Shown: in pieces, positions 36,004-46,764 of the stretch | How positions within the stretch are numbered: position 1 is the stretch's first letter | How the letters are laid out: every line of letters starts with the position of its first letter | NCBI RefSeq assembly: GCF_009831765.1 | Contig: NZ_WSSB01000015.1 | Coordinates: 1-62,261 of the forward strand | From: Craterilacuibacter sinensis | GTDB taxonomy: Bacteria > Pseudomonadota > Gammaproteobacteria > Burkholderiales > Chromobacteriaceae | Direction of reading: 5' to 3' | Length of the DNA: 62,261 nt | Translations under genes and position numbers: made by a program | The notes under the pieces: generated by a model | Seen by the model: the letters and a program-made list of their open reading frames with translations, nothing else | Told to the model about the DNA's origin: nothing | Database searches by the model: none

Positions 36004-37326
36004 TCAGAACACCAGCGAGTAGAAAATGGCCGAGATGGCGATCAGGCCGATGGCAACCACAAAGATGTTGCTGGCAACGCCGGCATACTTCTTCATCGCA
36101 GGGACTTTGTAGATCGCGTACATAGGCATCAGGAACAGCAGCACGGCGATTACCGGACCACCCAGGTTTTCAATCATGCCCAGGATGTTCGGGTTAAGCG
36201 TGGCAACAATCCAGGTGGTCACGATCATGAATACAGCGGTAAAGCGGTCCAGCTTGGCGGTATCGATGGTCTTGCCGCGCTGACGCAGCTCTTTAATCAC
36301 CAGACCATTGAAGCCTTCTTTGGCACCCAGATAGTGGCCGAAGAACGACTTGGAAATCGCTACGATGGCAATCAGCGGCGCAACCCAGGCAATGATCGGG
36401 TTCTGGAAGTGGTTAGCCAGATAGGACAGGATGGACAGGTTCTGTGCCTTGGCTTCGGCCAGATCAGCCGGCGACAGGCTCAGCACGCAACTGAACACGA
36501 AGAAGAAGACCGAAGCGACCATCATGATGTGTGCGCGGCTCAGCGTACGGTTGGACGCAGCATCTTCGCAGCCTGGGTGCAGCTTCTTCTGGTCAACGGC
36601 AAACGACGAAATGATAGGCGAATGGTTGAACGAGAACACCATCACCGGAATCGCCAGCCACAGAGTCTTCCAGAACGCACCGCTGCTGACAGCAGCACTA
36701 AAGGTGCCAGCCTGGTCGATCATCGAGCTATTCCAGTGCGGCACCAGATACAGCGCCAGCAGCATCAGTGCAGCCACGAACGGGAATACCAGCACGCTCA
36801 TCGCCTTCACGATGAATTCGCCGCCCAGACGGACAACCGACATCAGTGCCAGAATCAGGCCCAGGGCAAAAATGCCACGGGTGACGATATCGTTACCCAG
36901 CTGGATACCGAACTGGTTGGTCAGAAAAGACATCACCGTATTGGTGATCGCCACGCTATACACCAGCAAAATCGGATAGATGGCAAAGAAGTACAGCAGG
37001 GTAATCAGTTTACCCGCGGTCAGACCAAAATGTTCTTCTACTACTTCGGTAATGTCACCGTCGCGGGTCGAACCGGACAGCACGAAGCGATTCAGGCCAC
37101 GGTGGGCAAAGTAGGTCAGCGGCCAGGCCAGCACCAGCATTACCAGCAATGGCCAGAAGCCACCGATACCGGCGTTGATCGGCAGGAACAGCGTACCGGC
37201 ACCGACGGCTGTACCGTACAGACCCAGCATCCAGGTCGTATCCTGACGCGTCCAGGCCGACTTGCCTGCGGCAGCCTGCCCAGCCTGAACGGATGCTTCA
37301 GGGGTATAAACATTGGATTGAGACAT
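36004..37326 (-). CDS. sdaC: serine/threonine transporter, SdaC type
   Basis: A 440-residue HAAAP-family symporter with eleven predicted helices; MLGLYGTAVGAGTLFLPINAGIGGFWPLL is the first helix and family signature. It should import L-serine with protons. The ATG at 37326 has AAGGAAG upstream; the longer in-frame start would run into the gap behind the regulator. Next to sdaA, it forms a serine-use unit. Confidence 0.93.
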   Translation of the reverse strand: MSQSNVYTPEASVQAGQAAAGKSAWTRQDTTWMLGLYGTAVGAGTLFLPINAGIGGFWPLLVMLVLAWPLTYFAHRGLNRFVLSGSTRDGDITEVVEEHFGLTAGKLITLLYFFAIYPILLVYSVAITNTVMSFLTNQFGIQLGNDIVTRGIFALGLILALMSVVRLGGEFIVKAMSVLVFPFVAALMLLALYLVPHWNSSMIDQAGTFSAAVSSGAFWKTLWLAIPVMVFSFNHSPIISSFAVDQKKLHPGCEDAASNRTLSRAHIMMVASVFFFVFSCVLSLSPADLAEAKAQNLSILSYLANHFQNPIIAWVAPLIAIVAISKSFFGHYLGAKEGFNGLVIKELRQRGKTIDTAKLDRFTAVFMIVTTWIVATLNPNILGMIENLGGPVIAVLLFLMPMYAIYKVPAMKKYAGVASNIFVVAIGLIAISAIFYSLVF

Positions 37327-37392
37327 TCTTGTCTTCCTTGCTTTCAAGTCAAATGGCAAATTGGGTAGCCACAAATGTGGCCGCTAAATAAT

Positions 37393-38037
37393 TCAGGCAG
37401 TTGCCGAGCTGTCGCCGTGGGTGGCTTCTTTCAGATAGCGATACAGCGTGGGCTCGGAAATCAGCAGCAAGTGAGCGGTTTTGGCAATAAAGCCCTTCAC
37501 CAGAAAAATCCCCTTGTGCTCCAGCTCGCTGACAATGGCTCTTTTCTGCTGGCTGCCCAGTTCGGCAGGCGGCGGATAAGCGGCCATCACCTTGCCGATA
37601 ATGTCGTCACCCAGGCTTTCCACCGAGTGGGCAGCAGACTCTTCGCTGTGCATATCCTGGTCACGACGGAAGTGCACCTGCAAAAGCTCGACCGCTCGCT
37701 GTAATTCGTGATCGTTACTATTCAGGCAAACCATAGCGCGGGCTTTGTCCTTCTCGTCGCAGATCAACAGGCTGGAAGAGCGCATACGCTGCCCATCCAC
37801 CAGCTTGCCCGGATAATTAGTCCGGAACGACGGTCCATCCCCGCGCTGAAATTCATTCAGCAGACGCAAAGCCATATCGGTGGCCGGCGCACCGACCTCC
37901 CGACCGGAAATAGGATTCCGGATGATGCACAACGACTGATCAAGATCGCTCATGTCGTGTACTGCCACTTCAGTACGCTGCCCCAGCACTTGGGACAGAA
38001 AATCCGCCAGAACAGCCAAATCAACCGTAACGCGCAT
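37393..38037 (-). CDS. YheO-like PAS/helix-turn-helix regulator
   Basis: A 214-residue regulator with a YheO-type PAS-like N-terminal domain (LADFLSQVLGQRTEVAVHDM... AMVCLNSNDH) and a C-terminal helix-turn-helix of the HTH_22 type (KGIFLVKGFIAKTAHLLLISEPTLYRYLKEA). The family includes DauR, which controls amino-acid catabolism. As the first gene ahead of sdaC and sdaA it likely senses serine or a related amino acid and controls them. The ATG at 38037 matches the domain start; an upstream in-frame start at 38118 is less likely because the -10 box lies between. Confidence 0.85.
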   Translation of the reverse strand: MRVTVDLAVLADFLSQVLGQRTEVAVHDMSDLDQSLCIIRNPISGREVGAPATDMALRLLNEFQRGDGPSFRTNYPGKLVDGQRMRSSSLLICDEKDKARAMVCLNSNDHELQRAVELLQVHFRRDQDMHSEESAAHSVESLGDDIIGKVMAAYPPPAELGSQQKRAIVSELEHKGIFLVKGFIAKTAHLLLISEPTLYRYLKEATHGDSSATA

Positions 38038-38071
38038 GATAGAAACTTCTTCCGCTAATAAATTTGCGGCA

Positions 38072-38099
38072 ATTCTACTTTCGTTTGCGAACTTTGCAA
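38072..38099 (-). promoter_or_regulatory. promoter of the YheO-like regulator
   Basis: Minus strand: TTGCAA (38099-38094), 16-nt spacer, TAGAAT (38077-38072), 35 nt before the ATG. Confidence 0.5.
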
Positions 38100-38375
38100 G
38101 CACATATCCGTACATCACCTGATTCTAATCAATCTTTTGCTAATATTTTGTCGCTTTTAGAGAAACTAGCCCTTACTAGCTATTGATTTTCATCGTGAAA
38201 ACCGGCCACGCGCCCGAATCCAGCAACGCGCTGTGCAAAGAATTTTTCCTTGCCCAGGCACTCGAAGGCAACAGAACGCCAGCAAAAAAAGATCAAAAAA
38301 CAACATAAGCACATAAAAACAAACAGATCACGATGAAATAGACATTAAGCTCCTTTGCTACCTCAGCGTCAGCCT

Positions 38376-38415
38376 ACAGCCGGCACCGGCCCCGAGCGCG
38401 GCCGGTGCCGGCTGT
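38376..38415. repeat. 16-bp perfect GC-rich inverted repeat upstream of miaB
   Basis: ACAGCCGGCACCGGCC pairs with GGCCGGTGCCGGCTGT across an 8-nt loop. No T-run follows on the plus strand. Its right end overlaps the TG of the extended -10 element of miaB. Confidence 0.75.
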
Positions 38416-38423
38416 GGTACACT
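38415..38423 (+). promoter_or_regulatory. extended -10 promoter for miaB
   Basis: TGGTACACT, an extended -10 box, followed by CGCGCGC. No -35 is visible because the GC-rich hairpin occupies that space. The leader to the miaB ATG is about 90 nt. Confidence 0.45.
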
Positions 38424-38521
38424 CGCGCGCAACATCTTCATTTGCCAGCCCAAACCGTCCGCCCACCCCCGCTCGGGCCACGAGTCCGCGCTGGCATTTC
38501 ATATTTCCAAGCGTGCACACC

Positions 38522-39856
38522 ATGAAAAAGGTTTACATCAAGACGTTCGGCTGCCAGATGAACGAATACGACTCCAACAAGATGGTGGACGTACTCGCCG
38601 GCAACGAGGCCACCATCAAGACCGACCGGCCCGAAGACGCGGACATCATCCTGTTCAATACCTGCAGCGTGCGGGAAAAGGCACAGGAAAAAGTGTTTTC
38701 CGACCTGGGGCGCGTGCGCGAACTCAAGCTGGAAAAACCGGGGCTGATCATAGGCGTGGGAGGGTGTGTAGCGAGCCAGGAAGGTGCGACCATCGTCAAG
38801 CGCGCGCCCTATGTAGATGTGGTGTTCGGCCCGCAAACGCTGCACCGCCTGCCGGAGCTGATCAAGAACCGGCAAGAAAGCGGCACGTCGCAAGTGGACA
38901 TTTCCTTCCCCGAGATCGAAAAGTTCGACCATATCCCGCCGGCCAAGGTCGACGGCCATGCGGCGGCAGTGTCCATCATGGAGGGCTGCTCCAAGTACTG
39001 CTCGTTCTGCGTGGTGCCTTATACCCGTGGCGAGGAAGTCTCGCGCCCGTTCGAAGACGTGCTGACCGAAATCGCCGGGCTGGCACTGCAAGGGGTGAAG
39101 GAAATCACCCTGCTGGGACAGAACGTCAACGCCTACCGCGGCCTGATGGCCGATGGCGAAATCGCCGACTTTGCCCTGCTGCTGGAGTTCGTGCACGAGA
39201 TACCGGGCGTCGAGCGCATCCGCTTTACCACCAGCCATCCGCGCGAATTCACCGAACGCATCATCGACTGCTTTGCGCGCCTGCCCAAGCTGGTTTCCCA
39301 TCTGCACCTGCCGGTGCAAAGCGGTTCCGACCGTATTTTGATGGCGATGAAGCGCGGCTATACCGCGCTTGAGTACAAGTCCATCATCCGCAAGCTGCGT
39401 GCCGTGCGTCCGGATCTCAGCCTGTCCTCCGACTTTATCGTCGGCTTCCCCGGCGAAACCGATGCCGACTTCGAGGCGACGCTTAAGCTGGTCAAGGATC
39501 TGGCCTTCGACTTCAGCTTTGTCTTTATCTACAGCCCGCGACCGGGAACGCCCGCCGCCAACCTGAGCGACGACACGCCTTATGAGGTGAAACAGCGCCG
39601 CCTGGCGGCACTGAACCGTGAAATCGAAGCTACCGGCTTTGCCATCAACCAGGCCATGCAGGGCACTCTCCAGCAGGTACTGGTCGAATCGGTTTCGCGC
39701 CGCGACGCCAGCATGCTGGCGGCCCGCACCGGCAACAACCGGGTGGTCAATTTTGTCGGGGAGCCGCATCTGCTGGGACAGATGGTCGAGGTACGCATCA
39801 CCGAGGCCCACCCGCATTCACTGGTGGGCGAGGTAGTCAGCACCCAAATGGTGTAA
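38522..39856 (+). CDS. miaB: tRNA methylthiotransferase MiaB
   Basis: A 444-residue radical-SAM enzyme that adds a methylthio group to i6A37 in tRNAs. The N-terminal UPF0004 domain has Cys11 ([12 protein letters not shown]), Cys48 (NTCSV) and the GGCVAS cysteine for the auxiliary cluster; the radical-SAM motif is CSKYCSFC; a TRAM domain ends the protein. The ATG at 38522 fits the family start ([14 protein letters not shown]); the frame is open upstream but not conserved. The ribosome-binding site is weak. Confidence 0.95.
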   Translation: MKKVYIKTFGCQMNEYDSNKMVDVLAGNEATIKTDRPEDADIILFNTCSVREKAQEKVFSDLGRVRELKLEKPGLIIGVGGCVASQEGATIVKRAPYVDVVFGPQTLHRLPELIKNRQESGTSQVDISFPEIEKFDHIPPAKVDGHAAAVSIMEGCSKYCSFCVVPYTRGEEVSRPFEDVLTEIAGLALQGVKEITLLGQNVNAYRGLMADGEIADFALLLEFVHEIPGVERIRFTTSHPREFTERIIDCFARLPKLVSHLHLPVQSGSDRILMAMKRGYTALEYKSIIRKLRAVRPDLSLSSDFIVGFPGETDADFEATLKLVKDLAFDFSFVFIYSPRPGTPAANLSDDTPYEVKQRRLAALNREIEATGFAINQAMQGTLQQVLVESVSRRDASMLAARTGNNRVVNFVGEPHLLGQMVEVRITEAHPHSLVGEVVSTQMV

Positions 39857-39934
39857 TACCATCAGAAGCATGATGATGGTCCGGCCTGTTCACACCGATA
39901 TGGCCGGACACCAGACCCGAGACCCGACCGCCCC

Positions 39935-40906
39935 ATGCCCCACGCCGAACAGCTCAGTTTCAACCCGATCGACAATGCCCGCCTGGCGCGCCTGACCGGT
40001 CCGCTGGACAGCAACCTCAAACAGATAGAAATCGCACTGGATGTCAGTATCGCCCGCCGTGGCGAGCAGCTGCGCATTCAGGGCGAGCGTGCGCGAGAAG
40101 CCGCCAGCGCGCTCACCCAGCTCTATCTGCTGGCCGAGGCGCGGGAACTGGAACTGGAAGACGTGCAACTGTGTCTGGTCGAACTCAGGCAAAATCCGGC
40201 CGTCGCCAGCAGCGAGACCGACAGCTCGCCCGCCTTGCGCACCCGCCGTGGCGATCTGCGCGGGCGCACTCCGCGCCAGGTCGGCTATATCCGCGCCATG
40301 CTGGAGCACACCATCAGTTTCGGCATCGGCCCTGCCGGCACCGGCAAGACCTATCTGGCTGTCGCCTGCGCCGTCGATGCCTTCGAGCGCGACGCGGTCA
40401 AGCGTATCGTGCTGGTGCGCCCGGCGGTCGAAGCCGGCGAGAAGCTGGGTTTTCTGCCCGGCGATCTGGCGCAAAAGGTTGACCCGTATTTGCGCCCGCT
40501 ATACGACGCGCTCTATGACCTGATAGGCAGCGAACGGGTCGAGCGCATGCTGGAAAAAGGCCAGATCGAGATTGCGCCACTCGCCTATATGCGCGGGCGC
40601 ACGCTCAACAACGCCTTTATCATCCTGGACGAAGCGCAGAACACCACGCCCGAACAGATGAAGATGTTCCTCACCCGCATCGGCTTCGGTTCGCGCGCGG
40701 TGATTACCGGCGACATCACCCAGATCGATCTGGCCCGCCACCAGAAAAGCGGACTGGTCGAAGTGGAACAGATTCTGGGCCATGTGCGCGGCCTGCATTT
40801 CCACCATTTCAACAGCGACGACGTTGTGCGCCATCCGCTGGTGCAGAAAATCGTCGATGCCTACGAGCATTACCAACAGAAAAACGATGAAAAAAGCCAA
40901 GCGTAA
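39935..40906 (+). CDS. ybeZ: PhoH-family ATPase, YbeZ type
   Basis: A 323-residue PhoH-like P-loop ATPase with Walker A GPAGTGKT at 132-139 and Walker [10 protein letters not shown]. The N-terminal 100 residues form a KH-like RNA-binding part. E. coli YbeZ works with the endonuclease YbeY, encoded by the next gene, in ribosome and RNA quality control. It overlaps ybeY by 20 bp, which suggests translational coupling. Confidence 0.93.
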   Translation: MPHAEQLSFNPIDNARLARLTGPLDSNLKQIEIALDVSIARRGEQLRIQGERAREAASALTQLYLLAEARELELEDVQLCLVELRQNPAVASSETDSSPALRTRRGDLRGRTPRQVGYIRAMLEHTISFGIGPAGTGKTYLAVACAVDAFERDAVKRIVLVRPAVEAGEKLGFLPGDLAQKVDPYLRPLYDALYDLIGSERVERMLEKGQIEIAPLAYMRGRTLNNAFIILDEAQNTTPEQMKMFLTRIGFGSRAVITGDITQIDLARHQKSGLVEVEQILGHVRGLHFHHFNSDDVVRHPLVQKIVDAYEHYQQKNDEKSQA

Positions 40907-41396
40907 CCCCCTGCTCGCCCGCCTTGCCGCGCGATTGCAACTGACTCTGGACGTGCGCAGCACAGCCTCCACCCTGCCCTCGGCCAAAGCACTAGGCCGC
41001 TGGGCGCGTGCCGCCCTGCAATCCGGCGTTAAAGCCGCCGAGGTCAGCGTGTTGATCGTCGACGCCGATGAAGGCCGCGCGCTCAACCACGACTACCGTG
41101 GCAAAGACTACGCCACCAATGTCCTGTCCTTCGCCCTGAATGAAGGCGAAGCCGTGGCCGGCATGCCGCTGTTTGGCGATCTGGTGCTGTGCGCGCCGGT
41201 CGTCGAAAAAGAAGCGGCCGAGCAAGGCATAGACCTGTTGGCGCATTACGCCCATCTGACCGTACATGGCATGCTGCACCTGCAAGGCTTCGACCATGAA
41301 GACGACGCCGAGGCGGATGCGATGGAAACCCTGGAAACCCTGATCCTGGCCAAGCTGGGATACCCCGACCCTTATCTTGAGGAAAAATCCGTCTGA
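40887..41396 (+). CDS. ybeY: endoribonuclease YbeY
   Basis: A 169-residue zinc endoribonuclease needed for 16S rRNA 3'-end maturation. The metal site [11 protein letters not shown] has His127, His131 and His137. The ATG at 40887 lies inside the end of the PhoH-type gene; the long upstream extension of this frame overlaps that gene and is not used. Its TGA overlaps the corC ATG (TGATG). Confidence 0.95.
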   Translation: MKKAKRNPLLARLAARLQLTLDVRSTASTLPSAKALGRWARAALQSGVKAAEVSVLIVDADEGRALNHDYRGKDYATNVLSFALNEGEAVAGMPLFGDLVLCAPVVEKEAAEQGIDLLAHYAHLTVHGMLHLQGFDHEDDAEADAMETLETLILAKLGYPDPYLEEKSV

Positions 41397-42259
41397 TGGA
41401 CGACTCTGGCAAACCGTCACCTAGCTGGTTCGAACGACTCCTGAACCGTTTTACCCATGAGCCTGAAGACCGCGAAGAACTGATCGCCCAACTACATGCC
41501 GCATTCGAACGCAACCTGATGGATGCGGACGCGCTGGCCATGATAGAAGGCGTACTCAATGTCTCGGAACAAACGGTGCGCGACGTGATGGTGCCGCGCA
41601 GCCAGATGGATGTCGTACGCGTCGATGATCCGGTCGAGCAGTTCCTGCCCTTCGTCATGGACACCGCCCACTCGCGTTTCCCGGTGATTGATGACGACAA
41701 GGACGATATTGTCGGCATCCTGCTGGCCAAGGATTTGCTGCGCTACTTCCACAACCCCAAGCTGTTCGATCTGCGCGACACCCTGCGCCAGGCCGTGTTT
41801 GTCCCGGAATCCAAGCCGCTCAATGTATTGCTCAAAGATTTCAAAAGCACGCGCAACCATATGGCCATCGTGGTGGATGAATACGGCAGCGTCTCCGGCC
41901 TCGTGACCATCGAAGACGTTATCGAACAGATCGTCGGCGACATTGAAGACGAATACGATTTCGATGAAGCCGAAGACAATATCGTCCCCATTCGCGGCCG
42001 GCGCTACCGGGTCAAGGCGCAAACCGAAATCGAAGATATCAACGCCTTCTTCGGCACCGACTTTTCCGACGATGATGCCGATACCCTGGGAGGCTTGGTG
42101 CTGACCGCGATGGCGCATATGCCCAAGCGCGGCGAGAAAGTCGCTTTGGGCCCGCTGGACATTACCATTTTGCGCGCCGACAGCCGCCGCCTGCATACGC
42201 TGGTGGTTGCGCCACGCCGCGACAAAGGCGATGACGACAGCAGCGAGCAGGACGCCTGA
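41396..42259 (+). CDS. corC: CorC/YbeX CBS-domain protein
   Basis: A 287-residue soluble protein: two CBS domains (residues about 60-185; VPRSQMDVVRVDD and VDEYGSVSGLVTIEDVIEQIVGDIEDEYD) and a C-terminal CorC_HlyC domain. It has no DUF21 membrane part, as in E. coli CorC/YbeX, which is linked to magnesium efflux and to ribosome metabolism. It overlaps both neighbours by single bases (TGATG), so the four genes ybeZ-ybeY-corC-lnt form a tight operon. Confidence 0.93.
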   Translation: MDDSGKPSPSWFERLLNRFTHEPEDREELIAQLHAAFERNLMDADALAMIEGVLNVSEQTVRDVMVPRSQMDVVRVDDPVEQFLPFVMDTAHSRFPVIDDDKDDIVGILLAKDLLRYFHNPKLFDLRDTLRQAVFVPESKPLNVLLKDFKSTRNHMAIVVDEYGSVSGLVTIEDVIEQIVGDIEDEYDFDEAEDNIVPIRGRRYRVKAQTEIEDINAFFGTDFSDDDADTLGGLVLTAMAHMPKRGEKVALGPLDITILRADSRRLHTLVVAPRRDKGDDDSSEQDA

Positions 42260-43764
42260 TGCCGAAGAAGTTTTTCTATCTGGCCGCCTGCCTGCTGGCC
42301 GGCGCCGCCACACTGTTTGCCTTCGCGCCCTACCGTCTGTTCTGGCTGATGCCGCTGCTACTGGCCATACTGGCCGAGCTTGCCGAACGCCATCCGCGCC
42401 ATGCGTTTGCCTTGGGCTATGGCTGGGCATTGGCGGCCTATACCGCCAACTTCAACTGGATCTACAACAGCCTGCATGATGTAGCCCAGCTGCCGGCCTT
42501 GCCGGCGGCACTGGCAACACTGCTGCTGCCCGCTTATCTCGCGCTATACCCGGCACTGGCCATGCTGTTTGCCGTCAGGCTGAGTGAGAGGCCGTGGCTA
42601 CGCTGGCTGCTTGCCTTTCCCGCCTTGTGGACGCTGGGTGAATGGCTGCGCAGCTGGATGTTTACCGGCTTTCCGTGGGGCGCGATTGGTTACAGCCAGA
42701 TTGCGGAAAGTCCGCTGGCCGGCCTTGCTGCCATCAGCGGCATCCACGGTGTGACCTTTGCCGTGGCCTTGAGCGCAGGCGCACTGGTGGTATTGCCGCG
42801 TCTGGCCAAGGGCGGGCGCCTGGCGCTGATCGCCTTGTTAATCAGTCTGTGGGGCGGCGCGCAACTATTGAAGTCGGTAAGCTGGACGCAAAATACCGGC
42901 CAGCCAGTCAGCGTGGCACTGGCGCAAGGCAATATTCCGCAGTCGCTCAAATGGAGCCCGGAAGTACTGCAACTGACGATAGAGCGCTACTACCAGATGA
43001 TTGGCAGCCAGCGCGCCGATCTGATGATTCTGCCGGAAACCGCTTTCCCGCTGTTCTTGGAAGACCTGCCGCCGGGGCTGATCAGCATGATTCAGCGCGA
43101 AGCCAAAGCCAAGCAGATGGATATCGCCATCGGCATTCCACGCCGCACCGACGACGGCCAGGGCTATCTCAATGCGGTAGTCGCCTTCAGCCAGCCCGGC
43201 CTGCCCTACTACGCCAAGAATCATCTGGTGCCATTTGGCGAGTTTATTCCGCTGCCGCAGTTCATTGGCTGGATCTACCAGTATATGAATATGCCGCTAT
43301 CCGGCTTCTCGCGCGGCGGGCCGGCACAGGCACCATTGACGCTGGCCGGCCAAAAGGTCGCATTCAATGTCTGTTACGAGGACAGCTTTGGCGAGGAGTT
43401 GATAGGTCCGGCGCGCGATGCCACCTTGCTGGCCAATGTCAGCAACCTTGCCTGGTTCGGCAAAAGCTCGGCCATGGACCAGCACTTGCAGCTGTCGCAA
43501 GCGCGCTCACTGGAAACCGGCCGCCCCATGCTGCGATCGACCAATACCGGCATGACAGCACTGATCAACCCGGACGGCAGCATTCAGAGTCTGGCGGCAC
43601 CGGACACCGAACAGGTGCTCAAGGTCGAGGTACAGGGGCGGCGCGGCCTGACGCCCTATATGCGTAGCGGCAACTTGCCGGTGATTGTAGGCTGTGCCGT
43701 CCTGTTGCTAAGCGTGATGGTGTTCGAGTGGTGGCAGCGCCGCCGCATGACCAAAACCGGTTAA
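42259..43764 (+). CDS. lnt: apolipoprotein N-acyltransferase
   Basis: A 501-residue inner-membrane enzyme that adds the third acyl chain to lipoproteins. Six to seven N-terminal helices (to about 205) precede a periplasmic nitrilase-like domain with the catalytic triad visible as Glu260 (LPE), Lys320 (YYAKNH) and Cys372 (NVCYED); a last helix is at the C-terminus. The M30-like lipoprotein encoded near 9 kb is a natural client. Confidence 0.95.
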   Translation: MPKKFFYLAACLLAGAATLFAFAPYRLFWLMPLLLAILAELAERHPRHAFALGYGWALAAYTANFNWIYNSLHDVAQLPALPAALATLLLPAYLALYPALAMLFAVRLSERPWLRWLLAFPALWTLGEWLRSWMFTGFPWGAIGYSQIAESPLAGLAAISGIHGVTFAVALSAGALVVLPRLAKGGRLALIALLISLWGGAQLLKSVSWTQNTGQPVSVALAQGNIPQSLKWSPEVLQLTIERYYQMIGSQRADLMILPETAFPLFLEDLPPGLISMIQREAKAKQMDIAIGIPRRTDDGQGYLNAVVAFSQPGLPYYAKNHLVPFGEFIPLPQFIGWIYQYMNMPLSGFSRGGPAQAPLTLAGQKVAFNVCYEDSFGEELIGPARDATLLANVSNLAWFGKSSAMDQHLQLSQARSLETGRPMLRSTNTGMTALINPDGSIQSLAAPDTEQVLKVEVQGRRGLTPYMRSGNLPVIVGCAVLLLSVMVFEWWQRRRMTKTG

Positions 43765-43782
43765 GCACAAGGCAGAAGAAAC

Positions 43783-43811
43783 AAAAGAGCCGGCATGATG
43801 CCGGCTCTTTT
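43783..43811. terminator. bidirectional terminator between lnt and mmsA
   Basis: AAAAGAGCCGGC/GCCGGCTCTTTT stem with a 5-nt loop, A-run and T-run on opposite sides. Serves both convergent units. Confidence 0.92.
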
Positions 43812-43826
43812 CCCTGCGGTCGCACC

Positions 43827-45314
43827 TTACTTCATGGTCGGCATGACAAACTCGGCGGTGAGCTTCTCCGGCCAGCGACTGGTGATGGTCTTGATGCGGG
43901 TATAAAAGCGCACGCCTTCCGGGCCGTGCATGGAATGGTCGCCAAACAGCGAAGCCTTCCAGCCGCCAAAGCTGTGGAATGCCATAGGCACCGGAATCGG
44001 CACATTGACGCCGACCATCCCGACCTGGATCCGATGGCCAAACTCGCGCGCAGCCGCGCCCGAGCGGGTAAAGATGGCGGTGCCGTTGGCGTAAGGATGG
44101 GCATTGATCAGCTGCACGGCACTTTCAAAGTCAGGCACGCGCACCACCGCCAGCACCGGCCCGAAAATCTCCTCCTGATAGATGGTCATCTCGGGGGAAA
44201 CATGATCAAACAGACAAGGGCCGATAAAAAAACCATTCTCATAACCGGGATGGCGGTAAGCGCGACCATCGACTACCAGCTTTGCCCCTTGCGCGACACC
44301 GGCGTCGACATAGCCGGCCACCTTGTCGCGATGAGTGCGCGTTACCAGCGGCCCCATCTCCGCCTCCGCCTCGCTGCCTACGCCTATTTTCAGGCTGCGG
44401 GCACGTTCAGCCAGCTTCGCCACTAAGGCATCGGCCACATCGCCCACGGCTACAGCCACTGAAATCGCCATGCAACGCTCGCCGGCCGAGCCGTAAGCCG
44501 CACCGATCAGCGCCTCGACCGTACCGTCCAGATCAGCATCCGGCATCACCACCAGATGGTTCTTGGCACCGCCCAAAGCCTGTACCCGCTTGCCGTGATG
44601 GGCACCGGTTTCATAAATGTAGCGGGCAATCGGCGTCGAGCCGACAAAGCTCAAGGCCGCCACATCCGGATGGGTCAATAGTGCGTCCACCGCGACCTTG
44701 TCGCCATGCACCACATTGAACACTCCGTCCGGCAGGCCCGCCTGCTTGAGCAAATCGGCCAGCAAAAGCGCCGTCGACGGATCGCGCTCGGATGGCTTGA
44801 GAATAAACGTATTGCCACAAGCGATGGCGACCGGAAACATCCACATCGGCACCATGGCAGGGAAGTTGAATGGCGTAATACCGGCGACCACACCCAAGGG
44901 CTGACGCATGGAGTGGCTATCTATGCCGCCCCCCACCTGCTCGGTAAATTCGCCCTTGAGCAGTTGCGGAATCCCGCAGGCAAACTCCACCACCTCCAGA
45001 CCGCGCGTCACCTCACCCATGGCATCCGAGACGACCTTGCCGTGCTCGCGGGAAATCAGCTCGGCAATTTTTTGCTGGTTTTCTTCCAGCAAAGCTTTGA
45101 ATTTGAACATGACCCGTGCGCGCTTGAGCGGCGGCGTCTCGGCCCAGGCCGGAAAGGCACGGCGCGCGCAGGCAACGGCGGCATTGACTTCGTCGGTTGT
45201 AGCCAGTGGCACATGGGCAATCACTTCTCCCAATGCAGGATTGAAAACTTCGCTATGTCTGTCACTCTGGCCGGCGTGATGCTCGCCGCCGATAAAATGG
45301 GCAATGCTCTGCAT
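43827..45314 (-). CDS. mmsA: methylmalonate-semialdehyde dehydrogenase (CoA-acylating)
   Basis: A 495-residue aldehyde dehydrogenase of the MmsA type, which turns malonate or methylmalonate semialdehyde into acetyl- or propionyl-CoA. The catalytic Cys281 lies in GSAGERCMA, and [19 protein letters not shown] and the C-terminal [15 protein letters not shown] match the CoA-acylating branch. It lies 14 bp behind an omega-amino-acid transaminase gene that would make malonate semialdehyde from beta-alanine, so the pair forms a short pathway. Confidence 0.93.
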   Translation of the reverse strand: MQSIAHFIGGEHHAGQSDRHSEVFNPALGEVIAHVPLATTDEVNAAVACARRAFPAWAETPPLKRARVMFKFKALLEENQQKIAELISREHGKVVSDAMGEVTRGLEVVEFACGIPQLLKGEFTEQVGGGIDSHSMRQPLGVVAGITPFNFPAMVPMWMFPVAIACGNTFILKPSERDPSTALLLADLLKQAGLPDGVFNVVHGDKVAVDALLTHPDVAALSFVGSTPIARYIYETGAHHGKRVQALGGAKNHLVVMPDADLDGTVEALIGAAYGSAGERCMAISVAVAVGDVADALVAKLAERARSLKIGVGSEAEAEMGPLVTRTHRDKVAGYVDAGVAQGAKLVVDGRAYRHPGYENGFFIGPCLFDHVSPEMTIYQEEIFGPVLAVVRVPDFESAVQLINAHPYANGTAIFTRSGAAAREFGHRIQVGMVGVNVPIPVPMAFHSFGGWKASLFGDHSMHGPEGVRFYTRIKTITSRWPEKLTAEFVMPTMK

Positions 45315-45328
45315 GATGGTTTTCCTTC

Positions 45329-46645
45329 TTATTCGGTTTCGTGAATGGCTTCGCCAATCACACTAAACAGGGTATCGATTTCCTGTTCGCTGATAATCAA
45401 AGGCGGTGAGCAGGCGATAATGTCGCCGGTAAAGCGCACCAGCACGCCCTTCTCCCAGCACTTGAGGAAGACATCCATACCGCGCGCGCCCGGCGCGCCC
45501 GGGCGGCTCTCCAGCTCGATGCCGGCAACCAGTCCAAGATTACGGATGTCCTTGATATGGCGCTCGCCACGCAGCGCATGCACCTTGTCTTCAAAACGTG
45601 GCGCCAATGTTGCGGCACGCCCGAACAAGCCCTCCTGACGGTAGACATCCAGCGTCGCAATTGCCGCAGCGCAGGCCAGCGGATGGGCCGAGTAGGTATA
45701 GCCATGCGGGAACTCGATAGCCCGATCCGCAGCAGCAGCCATAAAGGCATCATGAATCTCGGGCTTGATCAGCAAGGCCCCCATGGGTACGACGCCATTG
45801 GTCAGGCCCTTGGCACAGGTAATGATGTCGGGCAGGACATCAAAGCGGTTGGCAGCCCAGTCGGCACCCAGACGACCGAAGCCGGTGATGACCTCATCAA
45901 AAATGAGCAGGATGCCGTATTTGTCGCAGATTTCACGCAGCCGCTTCAGATAACCCTTGGGTGGAATCAGCACCCCGGTCGAGCCGGCCATAGGCTCGAC
46001 AATGACGGCAGCGATAGTGGAGGGATCGTGCAAGGTGGTAATGCGCGCCTCCAGCTCGTCCGCAAGCTCGGCACCAAACTCGGGCTCGCCGCGGCTGAAG
46101 GCATTGCGTGCCAGATCATGCGTGCTCTTGATATGGTCGACTGCCGGCAGGCTGACCGGGAACAGCTTGCGGTTACCCGCGATGCCGCCTACCGAAATAC
46201 CGCCAAAGTTGACGCCGTGGTAACCGCGCTCGCGTCCTACCAGTTTGACCCGTGCAGCGTCGCCACGCACACGGTGGTAGGCAATTGCCATTTTTAGCGC
46301 AGTATCCGCTGCCTCGGAACCGGAGTTGACGAAGAACACCTTGGACAAACCGGCCGGTGCCATCGCCGCCAGCTGTTCAGCCGCCTCAAATGCCTTGGGG
46401 TGGCCGATCTGGAAAGGGGGGGCATAATCCAGTGTGGCCGCCTGCTTTTGTATGGCCTCAACAATGGGCTGGCGATTGTGGCCTGCGTTCACGCACCACA
46501 AACCGGCACAACCATCCAGAATCTGCCGATCCAAATCGTCGCGATAATACATGCCGTCAGCGGAAACCAGCATGCGCGGTGCGCTCTTGAAATGGCGATT
46601 GGATGTAAAAGGCATCCAGTAAGCCTGCATCTGATCCTGGGTCAT
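45329..46645 (-). CDS. class III aminotransferase, beta-alanine--pyruvate type
   Basis: A 438-residue PLP aminotransferase. The start [20 protein letters not shown], the [16 protein letters not shown] segment, [12 protein letters not shown] (cofactor aspartate) and CAKGLTNG (Schiff-base lysine) match omega-amino-acid:pyruvate aminotransferases. Coupled with mmsA it suggests beta-alanine or related catabolism. GAGGAG precedes the ATG; an in-frame extension upstream lies in the regulatory gap and is not coding-like. Confidence 0.9.
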   Translation of the reverse strand: MTQDQMQAYWMPFTSNRHFKSAPRMLVSADGMYYRDDLDRQILDGCAGLWCVNAGHNRQPIVEAIQKQAATLDYAPPFQIGHPKAFEAAEQLAAMAPAGLSKVFFVNSGSEAADTALKMAIAYHRVRGDAARVKLVGRERGYHGVNFGGISVGGIAGNRKLFPVSLPAVDHIKSTHDLARNAFSRGEPEFGAELADELEARITTLHDPSTIAAVIVEPMAGSTGVLIPPKGYLKRLREICDKYGILLIFDEVITGFGRLGADWAANRFDVLPDIITCAKGLTNGVVPMGALLIKPEIHDAFMAAAADRAIEFPHGYTYSAHPLACAAAIATLDVYRQEGLFGRAATLAPRFEDKVHALRGERHIKDIRNLGLVAGIELESRPGAPGARGMDVFLKCWEKGVLVRFTGDIIACSPPLIISEQEIDTLFSVIGEAIHETE

Positions 46646-46741
46646 GATTTCTCTCCTCATTGCACACTCGTGCCATGCACAGCAATGTAGACAGGAGCAA
46701 GGTGGCATAACAGAGGCAGTTAGCTCGAAAAGCAGCAAGCC

Positions 46742-46764
46742 GTACAGAAATAAGAACAGTACAG
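46742..46764. promoter_or_regulatory. direct repeats in the transaminase/mocR gap
   Basis: GTACAG occurs at 46742-46747 and again at 46759-46764, 17 bp apart, in the 167-bp gap between divergent genes. MocR-type regulators often bind direct repeats, so this is a candidate operator; unproven. Confidence 0.3.

Larger units (their letters stand above)
38038..38521. other. long gap between the regulator and miaB
   Basis: About 480 bp without a convincing gene. It holds the regulator's promoter (38072-38099), a strongly AT-rich block (38270-38340), a 16-bp GC-rich hairpin (38376-38415) and the miaB extended -10 box. The open frame that could extend miaB upstream to 38405 has no homology. Confidence 0.6.
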
